43,759 nt of DNA. It comes from CAZEHS01 sp964649745 (lineage in GTDB: Bacteria > Bacillota > Clostridia > Peptostreptococcales > Acidaminobacteraceae). Positions 26,050 through 34,535 of the stretch are shown here, piece by piece; position 1 is the first letter of the stretch, and each line of letters opens with the position of its first letter. The stretch is taken from NCBI GenBank assembly GCA_964649745.1, contig CAZYQI010000027.1, positions 1 to 43,759 of the forward strand, written 5' to 3'. The notes under the pieces are model-generated. The model was given only the letters and a program-made list of their open reading frames with translations. It was not told the DNA's origin and did no database searches. The translations under genes and the position numbers were made by a program.

Positions 26050-26742
26050 ATGTTGGGAACACTTGTAAACACCGCGGCAATCATCGCAGGCAGCCTTGTG
26101 GGAATGACGCTTTTCCGCGGGCGCATTTCGACCCGGACCAACGAGTCCATTATGAAGGCCCTGGCCTTGGCCGTTATCCTTATCGGCATCAAGAATGCAA
26201 TGACCGGCCAGAACACCATGCTGGTTATCTTCTCCCTGGTCATCGGAACATATATCGGCGAACAGTTAGATATAGAACGTGGGATGAATCGGCTGGGCAA
26301 CTGGATCGAAGCCCGGCTTAAAGGAAGGGACAGCGGTTTTTCAAAAGCCTTTGTCACCACCAGCCTCATTTACTGCGTGGGATCCATGTCCATTCTCGGC
26401 GCTCTGGAGAGCGGCCTGAAGGGACAGCACGAAATTCTCTATGCCAAATCCATGCTGGACGGGGTATCCGCCATCATTTTTTCCTCCACCTTAGGCATCG
26501 GTGTTCTTTTTTCGGCGCTTCCGGTGCTGCTGTATCAGGGGGCCATCACCCTGGGGTCTGGCTTCCTAACCGGTCTGCTGACAGATTCCGTCATTGCCGA
26601 TATGAGCGGCATCGGAGGGTTACTGATCATCGCCATTGGGCTTAACATTCTGGAGGTCAAGGCTATCCGGGTGGGCAATATGTTGCCGGCGATTTTTATC
26701 CCCATCGTCTACGCCCTGATCCAACCATTTTTACCGATTTAA
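26050..26742 (+). CDS. DUF554 family membrane protein
   Basis: 230 residues with six or seven membrane segments. Family landmarks are GTLVNTAAIIAGSLVGM at the N-terminus, the MKALALAVILIGIKNAM helix, YIGEQLDIERGMNRLGNWIE, and ATS-LIYCVGSMSILGALES followed by DGVSAIIFSSTLGIGV. DUF554 proteins (YdfK/YqgA type) are widespread integral membrane proteins with no settled function; a transport role has been suggested for some. ATG follows an AAAGG-type site. It converges on gatB, sharing a bidirectional terminator. Confidence 0.9.
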   Translation: MLGTLVNTAAIIAGSLVGMTLFRGRISTRTNESIMKALALAVILIGIKNAMTGQNTMLVIFSLVIGTYIGEQLDIERGMNRLGNWIEARLKGRDSGFSKAFVTTSLIYCVGSMSILGALESGLKGQHEILYAKSMLDGVSAIIFSSTLGIGVLFSALPVLLYQGAITLGSGFLTGLLTDSVIADMSGIGGLLIIAIGLNILEVKAIRVGNMLPAIFIPIVYALIQPFLPI

Positions 26743-26795
26743 CTGCGTGCACCTTTTTTATCCCACGCAGATGCTGTGAATCATAACAATTCAAA

Positions 26796-26835
26796 AAGCC
26801 CGTAAGCCGTCTAAAAGTGATGGGCTTACGGGCTT
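26796..26835. terminator. Bidirectional terminator between DUF554 gene and gatB
   Basis: A perfect 13-bp stem, AAGCCCGTAAGCC with GGCTTACGGGCTT, around a 14-base loop lies between the converging genes. Confidence 0.85.
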
Positions 26836-26851
26836 CGTCATGTTGAAAATA

Positions 26852-28285
26852 TCAGTCGTGAACCGCTTTTTCCAGCAGCTCATTAACCTTCCGCGGGTTG
26901 GCTTTTCCCTTTGTCTTGGCCATGATCTGCCCCACCAGAGACTGCAGGGCTTTTTCCTTACCCGCCCTATACTCAGCCACCGCTTTGGCGCTGGCGGCCA
27001 CCACCTCGTTCACAATGGGCTGTAGGACCGCTTCGTCGCTGATCTGCTTCAGGTCCTGGGCTTCGATGATGGCATCGGGATGGCCTTCTCCGGCCCACAT
27101 GGCTCCCAGTACCTTCTTGGCAATGCCGATGTTGATGGTCTCGTCGGCAATCCGGTTCACCAGGGCGCTCAAGTTTTCTGCCGCAAAAGGAGGTACAGCT
27201 TCTTCCCCCTCCTGGTCTCCCAGAAGTCGGAATACTTCGGTGGTGATGAGATTGGCCAGGAGCTTGGCGCTGGTGCAGCCTGTTACGGCGCTTTCAAAAT
27301 AGTCCGCAACGGCTCGGGAGGATACCAGCTGCTCCGCATCGTAGGGGCTCAGGTCGTAGCGCTTGATATAGTGAGCCTTACGGGCGTCCGGCAGCTGGGG
27401 CAGCTGGGCCTCCAGCTCACGGATTTTATCGTCTGTAACCACGATGGGCATCAGGTCGGGGTCCGGAAAATAACGGTAGTCGTGGGCATCCTCCTTGGTG
27501 CGCATGGCGATGGATTTGCCCGCGGTCTGGTCCCAGCGGCGGGTTTCCTGGGTCACCTTGCCCCCGGCCAGGACCAGGGCAATCTGCCGCTGGGTCTCGT
27601 GCTCAATGGCCTTGTTGATGAAGCTGAAAGAGTTGAGGTTTTTCATCTCGGTGCGGGTACCGAACTCCGTTTCCCCTTTGGGGCGTACGGAAAGGTTCAC
27701 ATCACAGCGCAGGGAGCCCTCGTTCATCTTACAGTCTGAAATGCCGGCATAGAGCAGGATGGCACGAAGCTTCAGAAGGTATGCCCTCACCTCTTCAGCG
27801 GAACGGAGATCCGGCTCCGAGACGATTTCAATCAGGGGAACGCCCCCCCGGTTGTAGTCGATCAGGGTACCCTCACTGTCGTGGATCAGCTTTCCGGCAT
27901 CCTCTTCGATATGGATGCGGGTGATGCCGATGCGCTTGGTTTCCCCGTGGACCTCCACATCGATGTAGCCGTCGTGGCAGAGGGGAAGGTCGTACTGGCT
28001 GATCTGATAGGCCTTGGGAAGGTCCGGATAGAAGTAGTTTTTCCGGTCCTGCTTGCCATAGGCAGTGATTTCACAGTTGGTGGCGATGCCCGCCTTCACG
28101 GCGTAGTCCACCACCTTGCCGTTAAGGACAGGCAGGGTACCCGGCAGACCCAGACAAACCGGACAAACCTGGGTGTTGGGTGCCGCTCCGAAGGCCGTGG
28201 AACAGCCGCAAAATATCTTGGTTTCGGTCTTGAGCTCCACGTGAACCTCAAGCCCCATTACCACTTCAAAGTCCTTAGCCGTCAT
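26852..28285 (-). CDS. gatB: Asp-tRNA(Asn)/Glu-tRNA(Gln) amidotransferase subunit B
   Basis: 477 residues, the normal GatB length, from the ATG at 28285 with AGGGGGA upstream. GatB binds the mischarged tRNA, phosphorylates the Asp or Glu side chain with ATP, and replaces it with an amide using ammonia from GatA. Landmarks: VMGLEVHVELKTETKIFCGC at the start, KNYFYPDLPKAYQISQYD, YNRGGVPLIEIVSEPD, EMKNLNSF, and the C-terminal tail domain with GKANPRKVNELL that contacts the tRNA elbow. The start overlaps the end of gatA by 11 bases, so it is co-transcribed and coupled. It is the last gene of the T-box-controlled operon. Confidence 0.97.
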   Translation of the reverse strand: MTAKDFEVVMGLEVHVELKTETKIFCGCSTAFGAAPNTQVCPVCLGLPGTLPVLNGKVVDYAVKAGIATNCEITAYGKQDRKNYFYPDLPKAYQISQYDLPLCHDGYIDVEVHGETKRIGITRIHIEEDAGKLIHDSEGTLIDYNRGGVPLIEIVSEPDLRSAEEVRAYLLKLRAILLYAGISDCKMNEGSLRCDVNLSVRPKGETEFGTRTEMKNLNSFSFINKAIEHETQRQIALVLAGGKVTQETRRWDQTAGKSIAMRTKEDAHDYRYFPDPDLMPIVVTDDKIRELEAQLPQLPDARKAHYIKRYDLSPYDAEQLVSSRAVADYFESAVTGCTSAKLLANLITTEVFRLLGDQEGEEAVPPFAAENLSALVNRIADETINIGIAKKVLGAMWAGEGHPDAIIEAQDLKQISDEAVLQPIVNEVVAASAKAVAEYRAGKEKALQSLVGQIMAKTKGKANPRKVNELLEKAVHD

Positions 28286-29738
28286 GACGCATCCCCCTTC
28301 CCTGTGCAGTGCCCTGTTCATAGGTGTAAGCTGCCCGAAGCAGCGTTTTCTCGTCAAAGGTCTTGCCAATCAGCTGCATGCCGATGGGCATTCCGCCGGA
28401 ATCCTTGCCGCAGGACACGCTGAGGGCCGGAACCCCTGCTATGTTGATGGGCACGGTGTAGACATCCTCCATGTACATCTCCAGGGGATCCTTACTCTTT
28501 TCTCCGAACTTCCAGGCCGTTGTTGGGGCCACAGGGGAAAGGATCATATCGTAGGTGCGGAAGATGCCGCCGAATTCCTTGCGGATCAGGCTCCTAACCT
28601 GCTGGGCCTTCTTGTAGTAGGCATCGTAGTAGCCGGAGCTGAGGGCGTAGGTTCCCAGCAGGATGCGGCGCTTCACTTCCTTACCGAAGCCCTGGCTGCG
28701 GCTCTTGACGTAAAGGTCCGTCAGGTCTTCGAACTGCTCGGCCCGGAAGCCGTATTCCACGCCGTCGAATCGTGCCAGGTTGGAGGAGGCCTCCGCCGAG
28801 GAAATGAGGTAGTACGCCGGCAGGGCATATTCCATGGTGGATACGCTGACCTCGTCCACAATGGCACCCAAGGCTTCGAACTGCTTGGCGGCCCCCAGTA
28901 CGGCGGCCTTCACCTCGGGGTTCAGCCCCTTGGCGAAGTATTCCTTCGGAAGGGCGATTTTCATTCCCTTGATATCGGCTCTGAGGCTTTCGGTAAAATC
29001 CGGCCACTGGACCGGAGCCGAGGTGGAATCCTTGGCATCGTAACCGGCGATGGCGTTCATCACATGGGCCATGTCGGTGACGTCCTTGGTAAGTGGCCCG
29101 ATCTGATCCAACGAGGAGGCGAAGGCCACCAGACCGTACCGGGATACCGCCCCGTAGGTGGGCTTAAGCCCCACCAGACCGCAAAAGGAAGCAGGCTGGC
29201 GGATGGAGCCTCCGGTATCGGAGCCCAGGGTGAAGGCTGCGTGGTTTGCCGCCACTGCCGCCGCGGAGCCTCCGGAGCTGCCCCCGGGCACCCGGCTGGT
29301 ATCCACAGGGTTCCGGGTGAGCTTCACAGCGGAGTTCTCCGTGGAGGAGCCCATGGCGAATTCATCCATGTTCAGCTTTCCCAGCACCACGGCTCCGGCA
29401 TCCCGAAGCTTGTCCACCACCGTGGCGTTGTAGGGAGAGGTGTAATCCGCCAGCATTTTGGAGGCGCAGGTGGTGGGCATATCCGTGGTGCACATATTGT
29501 CCTTCAGACCTGCCGGTATTCCCGCCAAGGCTCCCAGGGGTTCACCGGCGGCCCGCTTTTTGTCGATGGCCGCCGCCTGTTCCATGGCGCTGTCCTTGCA
29601 AAGGGTGATCCATGCGCCGATCTGGGCTTCCGTTTTTTCTATTTCATCAAAGCAGGCCTTGGTCAGCTCCGCACTGGATATCTCGCGGCTTTCCAGCCGT
29701 GTCTTCTGCTGATGCAGGGTCAGTTCGTTAAGTTTCAT
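28275..29738 (-). CDS. gatA: Asp-tRNA(Asn)/Glu-tRNA(Gln) amidotransferase subunit A
   Basis: 487 residues, the usual GatA length; ATG with AGGAGG upstream. It is the glutaminase of the amidotransferase and an amidase-signature enzyme. The Lys-Ser-Ser triad is visible at Lys79 (PAGLKDN), Ser154 (RVPGGSSGGS) and Ser178 (GSDTGGSIRQP), the same numbering as characterised Firmicute GatA proteins. It begins 12 bases after the stop of the AspRS-GatC fusion and overlaps gatB, so the three cistrons form one operon supplying all GatCAB subunits. Confidence 0.97.
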   Translation of the reverse strand: MKLNELTLHQQKTRLESREISSAELTKACFDEIEKTEAQIGAWITLCKDSAMEQAAAIDKKRAAGEPLGALAGIPAGLKDNMCTTDMPTTCASKMLADYTSPYNATVVDKLRDAGAVVLGKLNMDEFAMGSSTENSAVKLTRNPVDTSRVPGGSSGGSAAAVAANHAAFTLGSDTGGSIRQPASFCGLVGLKPTYGAVSRYGLVAFASSLDQIGPLTKDVTDMAHVMNAIAGYDAKDSTSAPVQWPDFTESLRADIKGMKIALPKEYFAKGLNPEVKAAVLGAAKQFEALGAIVDEVSVSTMEYALPAYYLISSAEASSNLARFDGVEYGFRAEQFEDLTDLYVKSRSQGFGKEVKRRILLGTYALSSGYYDAYYKKAQQVRSLIRKEFGGIFRTYDMILSPVAPTTAWKFGEKSKDPLEMYMEDVYTVPINIAGVPALSVSCGKDSGGMPIGMQLIGKTFDEKTLLRAAYTYEQGTAQGRGMRHDG

Positions 29739-29750
29739 CGGTGGTTCCTC

Positions 29751-31850
29751 CTATTCTACGACTTTCGGTACAAAGAAACAGCCGTCTCTCTGGGCCGGGG
29801 CGTTCTGAAGGAGCACGGTACGGTCCTGTGAAGGAATGCACCGATCCTCTCTGAACACGTTCTCAATGGGCATCACATGGGCGATGGGATCCAGGCCGGC
29901 CACATCCAGCTCGCTGAGCTTGTCGGCAAAGGCGATGATGTCCCGCAGGTTCCGGGTGAGCTCTTCCTTTTCATCCTCTCCCAAGGCCAGCCGGGCCAGC
30001 CCGGAAACATAGTCCACATCCTCTGAGGAAACCTGGGGCTTCTCCGGCTCTATGTGGACATAATCGTTGAGACCGGAAATGAGATCCAGCTCCCTCAGCT
30101 GGGACATGCTTACCTTGGAGGGGCTCTGGCTCATGGCGCAGGAGCCGTCCCGCATTTTGGGGAACGCGATGACATCCCGGATGCTCTCCGCTCCCACCAT
30201 CAGCATAATCAGGCGGTCCATCCCGAAGGCGAAGCCTCCGTGGGGAGGTGTGCCATATTGGAACGCATCCAGCATAAAACCGAAACGGTCATGGGCGTCT
30301 GCCTCGGAAAAGCCCAACAGCTTGAACATCTTTTTCTGAAGCTCCCGGAGATGGATCCGGATGCTGCCGCTGCCCAGCTCCGTGCCGTTCAATACCACAT
30401 CGTACGCCTTGGCCCGAACCCTCAGGGGATCGGTGTCCATCAGGTGAATATCCTCCTCCACCGGCATGGTGAAGGGGTGGTGCATGGCCACATACCGGCC
30501 GTCCTCCGCATTCCATTCCAGCAGGGGGAATTCCGTGACGATCAGGAAGGCCATATCCTCCTTTTTCCGAAGGCCTCGGAGGTCTCCCAGGTCCAGCCTC
30601 AGGCTGCCCAGAATGCTCCGGACTGCCTCCAGCTTGTCGGCACAGAAGATGATGAAGTCCCCGGGCTCGCCGCCCAGCTTGGCGATCATGGCCTTCAGCT
30701 CTTCTTCCTTGAAGAACTTGGTCAGTACGGAGTACAGCTCGCCGTCCTCCCGGATGGCGATCCAGGCCATGCCCTTGCCGCCGTAGGAAACCGCCTTTTT
30801 CGTCAGCTCCTCGATCTCGGTACGGGTAAGGTCTCCGCAGCCCTTGGCGTTGATGGCTCGAACCACACCGCCGCCCTCGGTGACCTTGCGGAACACCTCG
30901 AAGCTGCAGGTGGAGGCAATTTCCGTCAGGTCCACAATCTCCATGCCGAACCGCAGGTCCGGCTTATCCACTCCGTACTTATCCATGGCATCCTGCCAGG
31001 TCATCCGGGCAAAGGGAAGGGGAATCTCCCGTCCCAGGACGGTTTTGAACATATCGGCAAAGAGCTTTTCCAGCAGGCCCGTTACGTCGGCCTCGTCCAC
31101 AAAGCTCATTTCCATATCCACCTGGGTGAATTCCGGCTGCCGGTCCGCACGGAGGTCCTCGTCCCGGAAGCAGCGGGCCACCTGGAAGTAACGGTCGATG
31201 CCCGCCACCATCAGGAGCTGCTTGTAGATCTGAGGGCTCTGGGGCAAGGCGTAGAAGCTGCCCTTGGAAACCCGGCTGGGCACCAGGTAATCTCGAGCCC
31301 CCTCCGGGGTGCTTTTGGTCAGCACCGGGGTTTCCACCTCCATGAACCGCTGGGTTATCAGAAATTGCCGTACCGCCTGAGTCACCTGTTGACGCAGGAG
31401 CAGGTTTTGGAAAAGGTCCGGGCGGCGGAGATCCAGATACCGGTGCTTCAGCCGCAGCTCCTCCCGAACGGTGCTTTTTTCTTCTATGGCGAAGGGGGGC
31501 GTCTTAGCCTCCGAAAGAATCTTGATGCTTTTTGCCCGCAGCTCCACGGTTCCGGTTTCTATCAGGGGGTTCACCGTTTCCTCGTCCCGCCGTTCAATGA
31601 TGCCGGACACCGCTATCACATATTCCGAGCGGATCTTTTCCGCCTTGATGAAGTCCTTTTCCTCCACATCCCGGGCATCGATAACCACCTGGGCGATACC
31701 GGAGTTGTCCCGGAGATCGATAAAGATCACGCCCCCCAGGTCCCGTCTGCGCTGAGCCCATCCCATGAGCACCGCTTCGGAATCGATATGGGATTCCCTG
31801 ATCTCTCCGCAGTAATGACTTCTTTTCAAGCTTCCCAATGTTTCTGCCAT
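29751..31850 (-). CDS. aspS-gatC: Aspartyl-tRNA synthetase fused to amidotransferase subunit C (AspRS-GatC)
   Basis: 699 residues from the ATG at 31850, chosen for GAGGAGG just upstream; an upstream open frame lies in the T-box leader. Residues 1-595 are a complete bacterial AspRS: N-terminal OB fold (HYCGEIRESH, GWAQRRRDLGG), class II motif 2 (FRDEDLRADRQPEFTQ, about 225), GAD insertion (about 300-420) and motif 3 (GFAFGMDRL, about 538). The last 93 residues are a full GatC (SGLARLALGEDEKEEL, LRDIIAFADKLSELDV, VFREDR, NAPAQRDGCFFVP). No separate gatC exists here, and gatA and gatB follow directly. The fusion would tether the enzyme making Asp-tRNA(Asn) to the amidotransferase. The OB loop has Leu where some non-discriminating enzymes carry His, so tRNA specificity cannot be settled from sequence. 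Confidence 0.95.
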   Translation of the reverse strand: MAETLGSLKRSHYCGEIRESHIDSEAVLMGWAQRRRDLGGVIFIDLRDNSGIAQVVIDARDVEEKDFIKAEKIRSEYVIAVSGIIERRDEETVNPLIETGTVELRAKSIKILSEAKTPPFAIEEKSTVREELRLKHRYLDLRRPDLFQNLLLRQQVTQAVRQFLITQRFMEVETPVLTKSTPEGARDYLVPSRVSKGSFYALPQSPQIYKQLLMVAGIDRYFQVARCFRDEDLRADRQPEFTQVDMEMSFVDEADVTGLLEKLFADMFKTVLGREIPLPFARMTWQDAMDKYGVDKPDLRFGMEIVDLTEIASTCSFEVFRKVTEGGGVVRAINAKGCGDLTRTEIEELTKKAVSYGGKGMAWIAIREDGELYSVLTKFFKEEELKAMIAKLGGEPGDFIIFCADKLEAVRSILGSLRLDLGDLRGLRKKEDMAFLIVTEFPLLEWNAEDGRYVAMHHPFTMPVEEDIHLMDTDPLRVRAKAYDVVLNGTELGSGSIRIHLRELQKKMFKLLGFSEADAHDRFGFMLDAFQYGTPPHGGFAFGMDRLIMLMVGAESIRDVIAFPKMRDGSCAMSQSPSKVSMSQLRELDLISGLNDYVHIEPEKPQVSSEDVDYVSGLARLALGEDEKEELTRNLRDIIAFADKLSELDVAGLDPIAHVMPIENVFREDRCIPSQDRTVLLQNAPAQRDGCFFVPKVVE

Positions 31851-31899
31851 TTTCTTTACCTCCTCGTCTGCTCTCTTAATACCATCTTTACCCGATTCA

Positions 31900-31940
31900 A
31901 AAACAAAAAAGCCTTCCATCCCGGTTAAGGGACGAAAGGC
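31900..31940 (-). terminator. Regulated terminator of the T-box leader
   Basis: GCCTTTCGTCCC and GGGATGGAAGGC form a strong stem on the minus strand, followed by TTTTTTGTTTTT. Its 5' arm begins about 11 bases after the T-box sequence, so it competes with the antiterminator. Confidence 0.85.
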
Positions 31941-32200
31941 TTGAAGGCTCTCCGTGGTACCACCCAATTTGACTGGTCAAAGGACCAATCCACTCATTCC
32001 TGATACGGACCTCCCATGGGGCTGTCGATATCTTGCCGGCGTTAACGGTCCGGATCCGTCCAAGTCTACTGGCTTTCGCTTTCGGTTGGCAACTCGGGGA
32101 TGTTCTTCGCCTGCTTCTCCGTACCGGACTCTCACTGTCACCGGCTCGCTGAAACTTCTGAATACAGGGTACTCTTCCCGTCGGGGTCTTTTCATATGAT
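31900..32200 (-). promoter_or_regulatory. T-box riboswitch leader of the aspS-gatC-gatA-gatB operon
   Basis: The minus-strand leader has the T-box landmarks in order: a GAAGAGTA box in stem I, the AGCGAGCCGG / GTGAGAGTCCGG apical region, a specifier stretch GAAGAACATCC (AAC at 32102-32104), and the conserved T-box TGGGTGGTACCACGG (about 31951-31965), followed by a terminator. Uncharged tRNA pairing with specifier and T-box would stabilise the antiterminator and switch the operon on. The specifier is best read as AAC (Asn), followed by the usual A. The overlapping GAA is a Glu codon. A GAC (Asp) specifier is not seen there. Confidence 0.9.
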
Positions 32201-32207
32201 TTTCTTG

Positions 32208-32237
32208 ATTGTAAATCAAATTGTTACAAAAAGTCAA
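32208..32237 (-). promoter_or_regulatory. Sigma-A type promoter for the T-box transcript
   Basis: TTGACT (32232-32237) and TACAAT (32208-32213) are separated by 18 bases. Transcription would start near 32200, just ahead of the T-box stem I. Confidence 0.75.
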
Positions 32238-32301
32238 CACATTCTTTCAAATGCCCCTTTCGGCTCCTGTTCCAAGGGCTTCGGCAATCGCTGTCTTTCA
32301 C

Positions 32302-32330
32302 TTGACTTGAATCGGCTTTAACGTAAGAAT
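32302..32330 (+). promoter_or_regulatory. Possible sigma-A promoter for the sigma-54 activator gene
   Basis: TTGACT at 32302-32307 and AAGAAT at 32325-32330 have a 17-base spacer. The -35 is good and the -10 matches four of six consensus bases. The start codon follows about 36 bases later with GGAG in front. Confidence 0.4.
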
Positions 32331-32366
32331 GGAAGCATAAGGAACACTCACGAATGGAGCCCGCCT

Positions 32367-34352
32367 ATGAGTCCGCAGAATCAAATCCAACGTAATAGCA
32401 CCGTTTTTCAACACTGGGAGCGTTTTATCCGCAGCGACGGACCCGCGCCAAAGGAAGTGCGCCCTGTTATTGCCGACTCCTGGCTCCGTTGCCGTAACGC
32501 CTCACTGGACCCTTCCGGTCCTATGCCGGTCGAAACCCTTTCCGGCGAGGAACTCCGTGCCGCCATGGCGGAGGTAAAGCCCATCATGACCATTGCGGGC
32601 CCCTTTCTAAACGCCATGTATGCCACCATTGGGGGGCAGGACCTGATTATTCATCTGACAGATTCCCGGGGCTGGGTGATGGAATGTTTTGGCGACACGG
32701 CGGTGCTTTCGGGCACCCCTCAAACCCCCTATCACGTCACCTCTCTGGCCGAGGCCCAGGTCGGCACCAATGCCGTTGTTCTGGCCCTGTTGACAGGAAA
32801 GCCTCAGCAGGTATTCGGCGCAGAGCACTATCACCGGGCTTTTCACCACTGGGCAACCTCGGCAGCCCCCATCCGAAATCCGGACGGTCAGGTCGCCGCC
32901 GCACTCTCCGTTTCCGGCCCTTTAAAGAAGGTTCATTCGCACACTCTGGGTATGATTATGGCTTCGGCTCTGGCCATAGAGCATAAGCTTAAGCTGAACG
33001 CTCTCAACCGGGAGCTTCTCCGACGGAACGACCATTTGAACGCCTTGATGGAATCGATTTCGGAAGGAATGGTTTGTGTGGATCCCCAAGGACTTATACG
33101 GGATATCAACGGCCCCGGAACCACTCTTTTGGGCTGTGAGCGCAAAAACCTCACCGGTCAGCTCTTCGACACGCTACTGGAAGAGCCCTTAATGCCGCGT
33201 CTGCACGCCCTCGGCAGCTCATCGGACGAACAGGAATTTCATATACGCAGCCGGGCCAACCAGAAAAATTTTCTGCTCAGCGCCGTCTCCGTGAAGGATG
33301 GCGGTCACACGACTCAGGAATATCTGCTTACCTTTGCGGAGTCTACAAAAATTTATCGTCAGGCCAACCGTATAACCGGAGCCAGGGCCATCTACACCTT
33401 TGACGACATCCTGGGCAATGCACCCGTTCTTGTAGAAGCCAAGCATCGAGCCCACATGATTGCCGACTCCGACGTAACGGTGCTGCTTTCCGGCGAAAGC
33501 GGAACCGGCAAAGAGCTTTTTGCCCAAAGTATTCACAATACCTCCCGCCGACGGGATCGCCCCTTTGTGTTCATTAACTGCGGTGCCATCCCACGGGATT
33601 TGGTGGCCAGTGAGCTTTTCGGTTACGTGGAGGGTGCCTTCACCGGAGCCCGTAAAGGGGGACAGCCCGGAAAATTTGAGCTGGCCGACGGCGGCACCCT
33701 GTTTCTGGACGAAATTGCCGATATGCCCCTGGATGCACAGTCCACCCTGCTTCGGGTTTTGGAAAGCAGACAGGTTGTTCGGGTTGGAGGGCATGAGGTT
33801 ATTCCTGTGGATGTGCGGGTTATTGCCGCCTCCCACAAGGAACTTCCCCAAGAGGTAACCCGGGGAACCTTTCGGGCAGACCTTTACTACCGCCTGAACG
33901 TTATGCCCATCCGAACCCCGGCACTGCGGGAGCGTCGAGAGGATATCCGCCTGCTTACCGACAACTTTTACCGCCAGTTCACGCGTTTTACCGGATCTCG
34001 CCCCCCCATCGGCGAAGACTTCTATTATCGAATGGAGCACTATCCTTGGCCGGGCAATGTCCGAGAGCTTCAAAACATTATGCAGATGGTCACCAATCTT
34101 ACCCAAAGCGGCCAACCGCTTACCGGCCAATTGCTCCCTGTCGAGTTGAAGGGAACAGGGCCCGCCACCCTCATTCCCGGTATGACTCCCATCCGTCCGG
34201 CTGCCGTTGTAGAGAAGGAAATGCTGGAACAGGCTTTGAAGGCCACCGGCGGACAACTGGCCAAAACCGCTTCGCTCCTTGAAATAGGCCGAAGTACCCT
34301 TTACCGAAAGATAGTGAAATACGGAATCCAACTTGATAGCGTGTCAAAATGA
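32367..34352 (+). CDS. Sigma-54-dependent transcriptional activator (AcoR-like: GAF, PAS, AAA+, Fis HTH)
   Basis: 661 residues. The N-terminal region (about 60-205) is GAF-like and resembles AcoR-type activators (PVIADSWLRCR, VGTNAVVLALLTGKP, WATSAAPIRNPDGQ). A PAS segment follows (about 225-330, LNALMESISEGMVCVDPQG). The AAA+ domain has Walker A GESGTGKE (376-383), the sigma-54 contact loop GAFTGA (423-428) and Walker B GGTLFLDE (442-449), all intact. A Fis-type HTH closes the protein (LAKTASLLEIGRSTLYRKI). It should act as an ATP-driven hexamer that opens sigma-54 promoters. The matching operators and a -24/-12 promoter lie directly downstream, so its likely target is the antiporter operon. 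The sensed ligand is unknown. Confidence 0.95.
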   Translation: MSPQNQIQRNSTVFQHWERFIRSDGPAPKEVRPVIADSWLRCRNASLDPSGPMPVETLSGEELRAAMAEVKPIMTIAGPFLNAMYATIGGQDLIIHLTDSRGWVMECFGDTAVLSGTPQTPYHVTSLAEAQVGTNAVVLALLTGKPQQVFGAEHYHRAFHHWATSAAPIRNPDGQVAAALSVSGPLKKVHSHTLGMIMASALAIEHKLKLNALNRELLRRNDHLNALMESISEGMVCVDPQGLIRDINGPGTTLLGCERKNLTGQLFDTLLEEPLMPRLHALGSSSDEQEFHIRSRANQKNFLLSAVSVKDGGHTTQEYLLTFAESTKIYRQANRITGARAIYTFDDILGNAPVLVEAKHRAHMIADSDVTVLLSGESGTGKELFAQSIHNTSRRRDRPFVFINCGAIPRDLVASELFGYVEGAFTGARKGGQPGKFELADGGTLFLDEIADMPLDAQSTLLRVLESRQVVRVGGHEVIPVDVRVIAASHKELPQEVTRGTFRADLYYRLNVMPIRTPALRERREDIRLLTDNFYRQFTRFTGSRPPIGEDFYYRMEHYPWPGNVRELQNIMQMVTNLTQSGQPLTGQLLPVELKGTGPATLIPGMTPIRPAAVVEKEMLEQALKATGGQLAKTASLLEIGRSTLYRKIVKYGIQLDSVSK

Positions 34353-34417
34353 AACTTGCGTTTCATTTTGACACGCTATGTGGGTAAATTTTCTTAAATC
34401 GCGTTTCATTATGACAC
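34336..34417. promoter_or_regulatory. Three copies of a putative activator-binding site (enhancer/UAS)
   Basis: The 15-base unit GTGTCAAAATGAAAC occurs at 34341-34355, inverted at 34360-34374, and inverted again with one change at 34403-34417 (GTTTCATTATGACAC). The first two form a perfect 20-bp-arm palindrome with a 4-base spacer (34336-34379), which begins inside the last codons of the activator gene. Position about 100-180 bases upstream of the -24/-12 promoter fits an enhancer for a sigma-54 activator. Confidence 0.75.
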
Positions 34418-34463
34418 GCCAGTTCCCTGTATTGGCTTCATCTTTTTACATCACCATGGCTTT

Positions 34464-34508
34464 AATGGCGAACCGCTTCTGTTGGAAGGGGTTCGCCATT
34501 ATTTTTTT
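34464..34508 (+). terminator. Terminator of the activator gene, placed between enhancer and target promoter
   Basis: A perfect 11-bp stem (AATGGCGAACC, GGTTCGCCATT) with a 15-base loop is followed by A and then eight T. It insulates the antiporter operon from read-through of the activator transcript. Confidence 0.85.
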
Positions 34509-34520
34509 TGTAAACTTTTT

Positions 34521-34535
34521 TGGCATGCTTGTTGC
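34521..34535 (+). promoter_or_regulatory. Sigma-54 (-24/-12) promoter of the antiporter operon
   Basis: TGGCATGCTTGTTGC matches the consensus TGGCAC-N5-TTGC with GG (34522-34523) and GC (34534-34535) at the required 12-base distance. Only the sixth base (T for C) departs from consensus. Transcription would begin about 34546, close to the first start codon at 34563. Confidence 0.8.

Noticed and set aside
28284..29831. A 515-codon plus-strand frame opposite gatA
   Set aside because: Antisense to an intact gatA with the full catalytic triad; no translation signals.
30054..31928. A 624-codon plus-strand frame opposite aspS-gatC
   Set aside because: Antisense to a gene with complete class II synthetase motifs; its product is rich in His, Gln and Gly and matches nothing I know.
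31977..32240. A minus-strand frame of 87 codons upstream of aspS-gatC
   Set aside because: It falls in the T-box leader, whose conserved RNA motifs explain the sequence; there is no ribosome binding site.
33219..34331. A 370-codon minus-strand frame opposite the sigma-54 activator
   Set aside because: Antisense to a gene with intact Walker A, GAFTGA and Walker B motifs.
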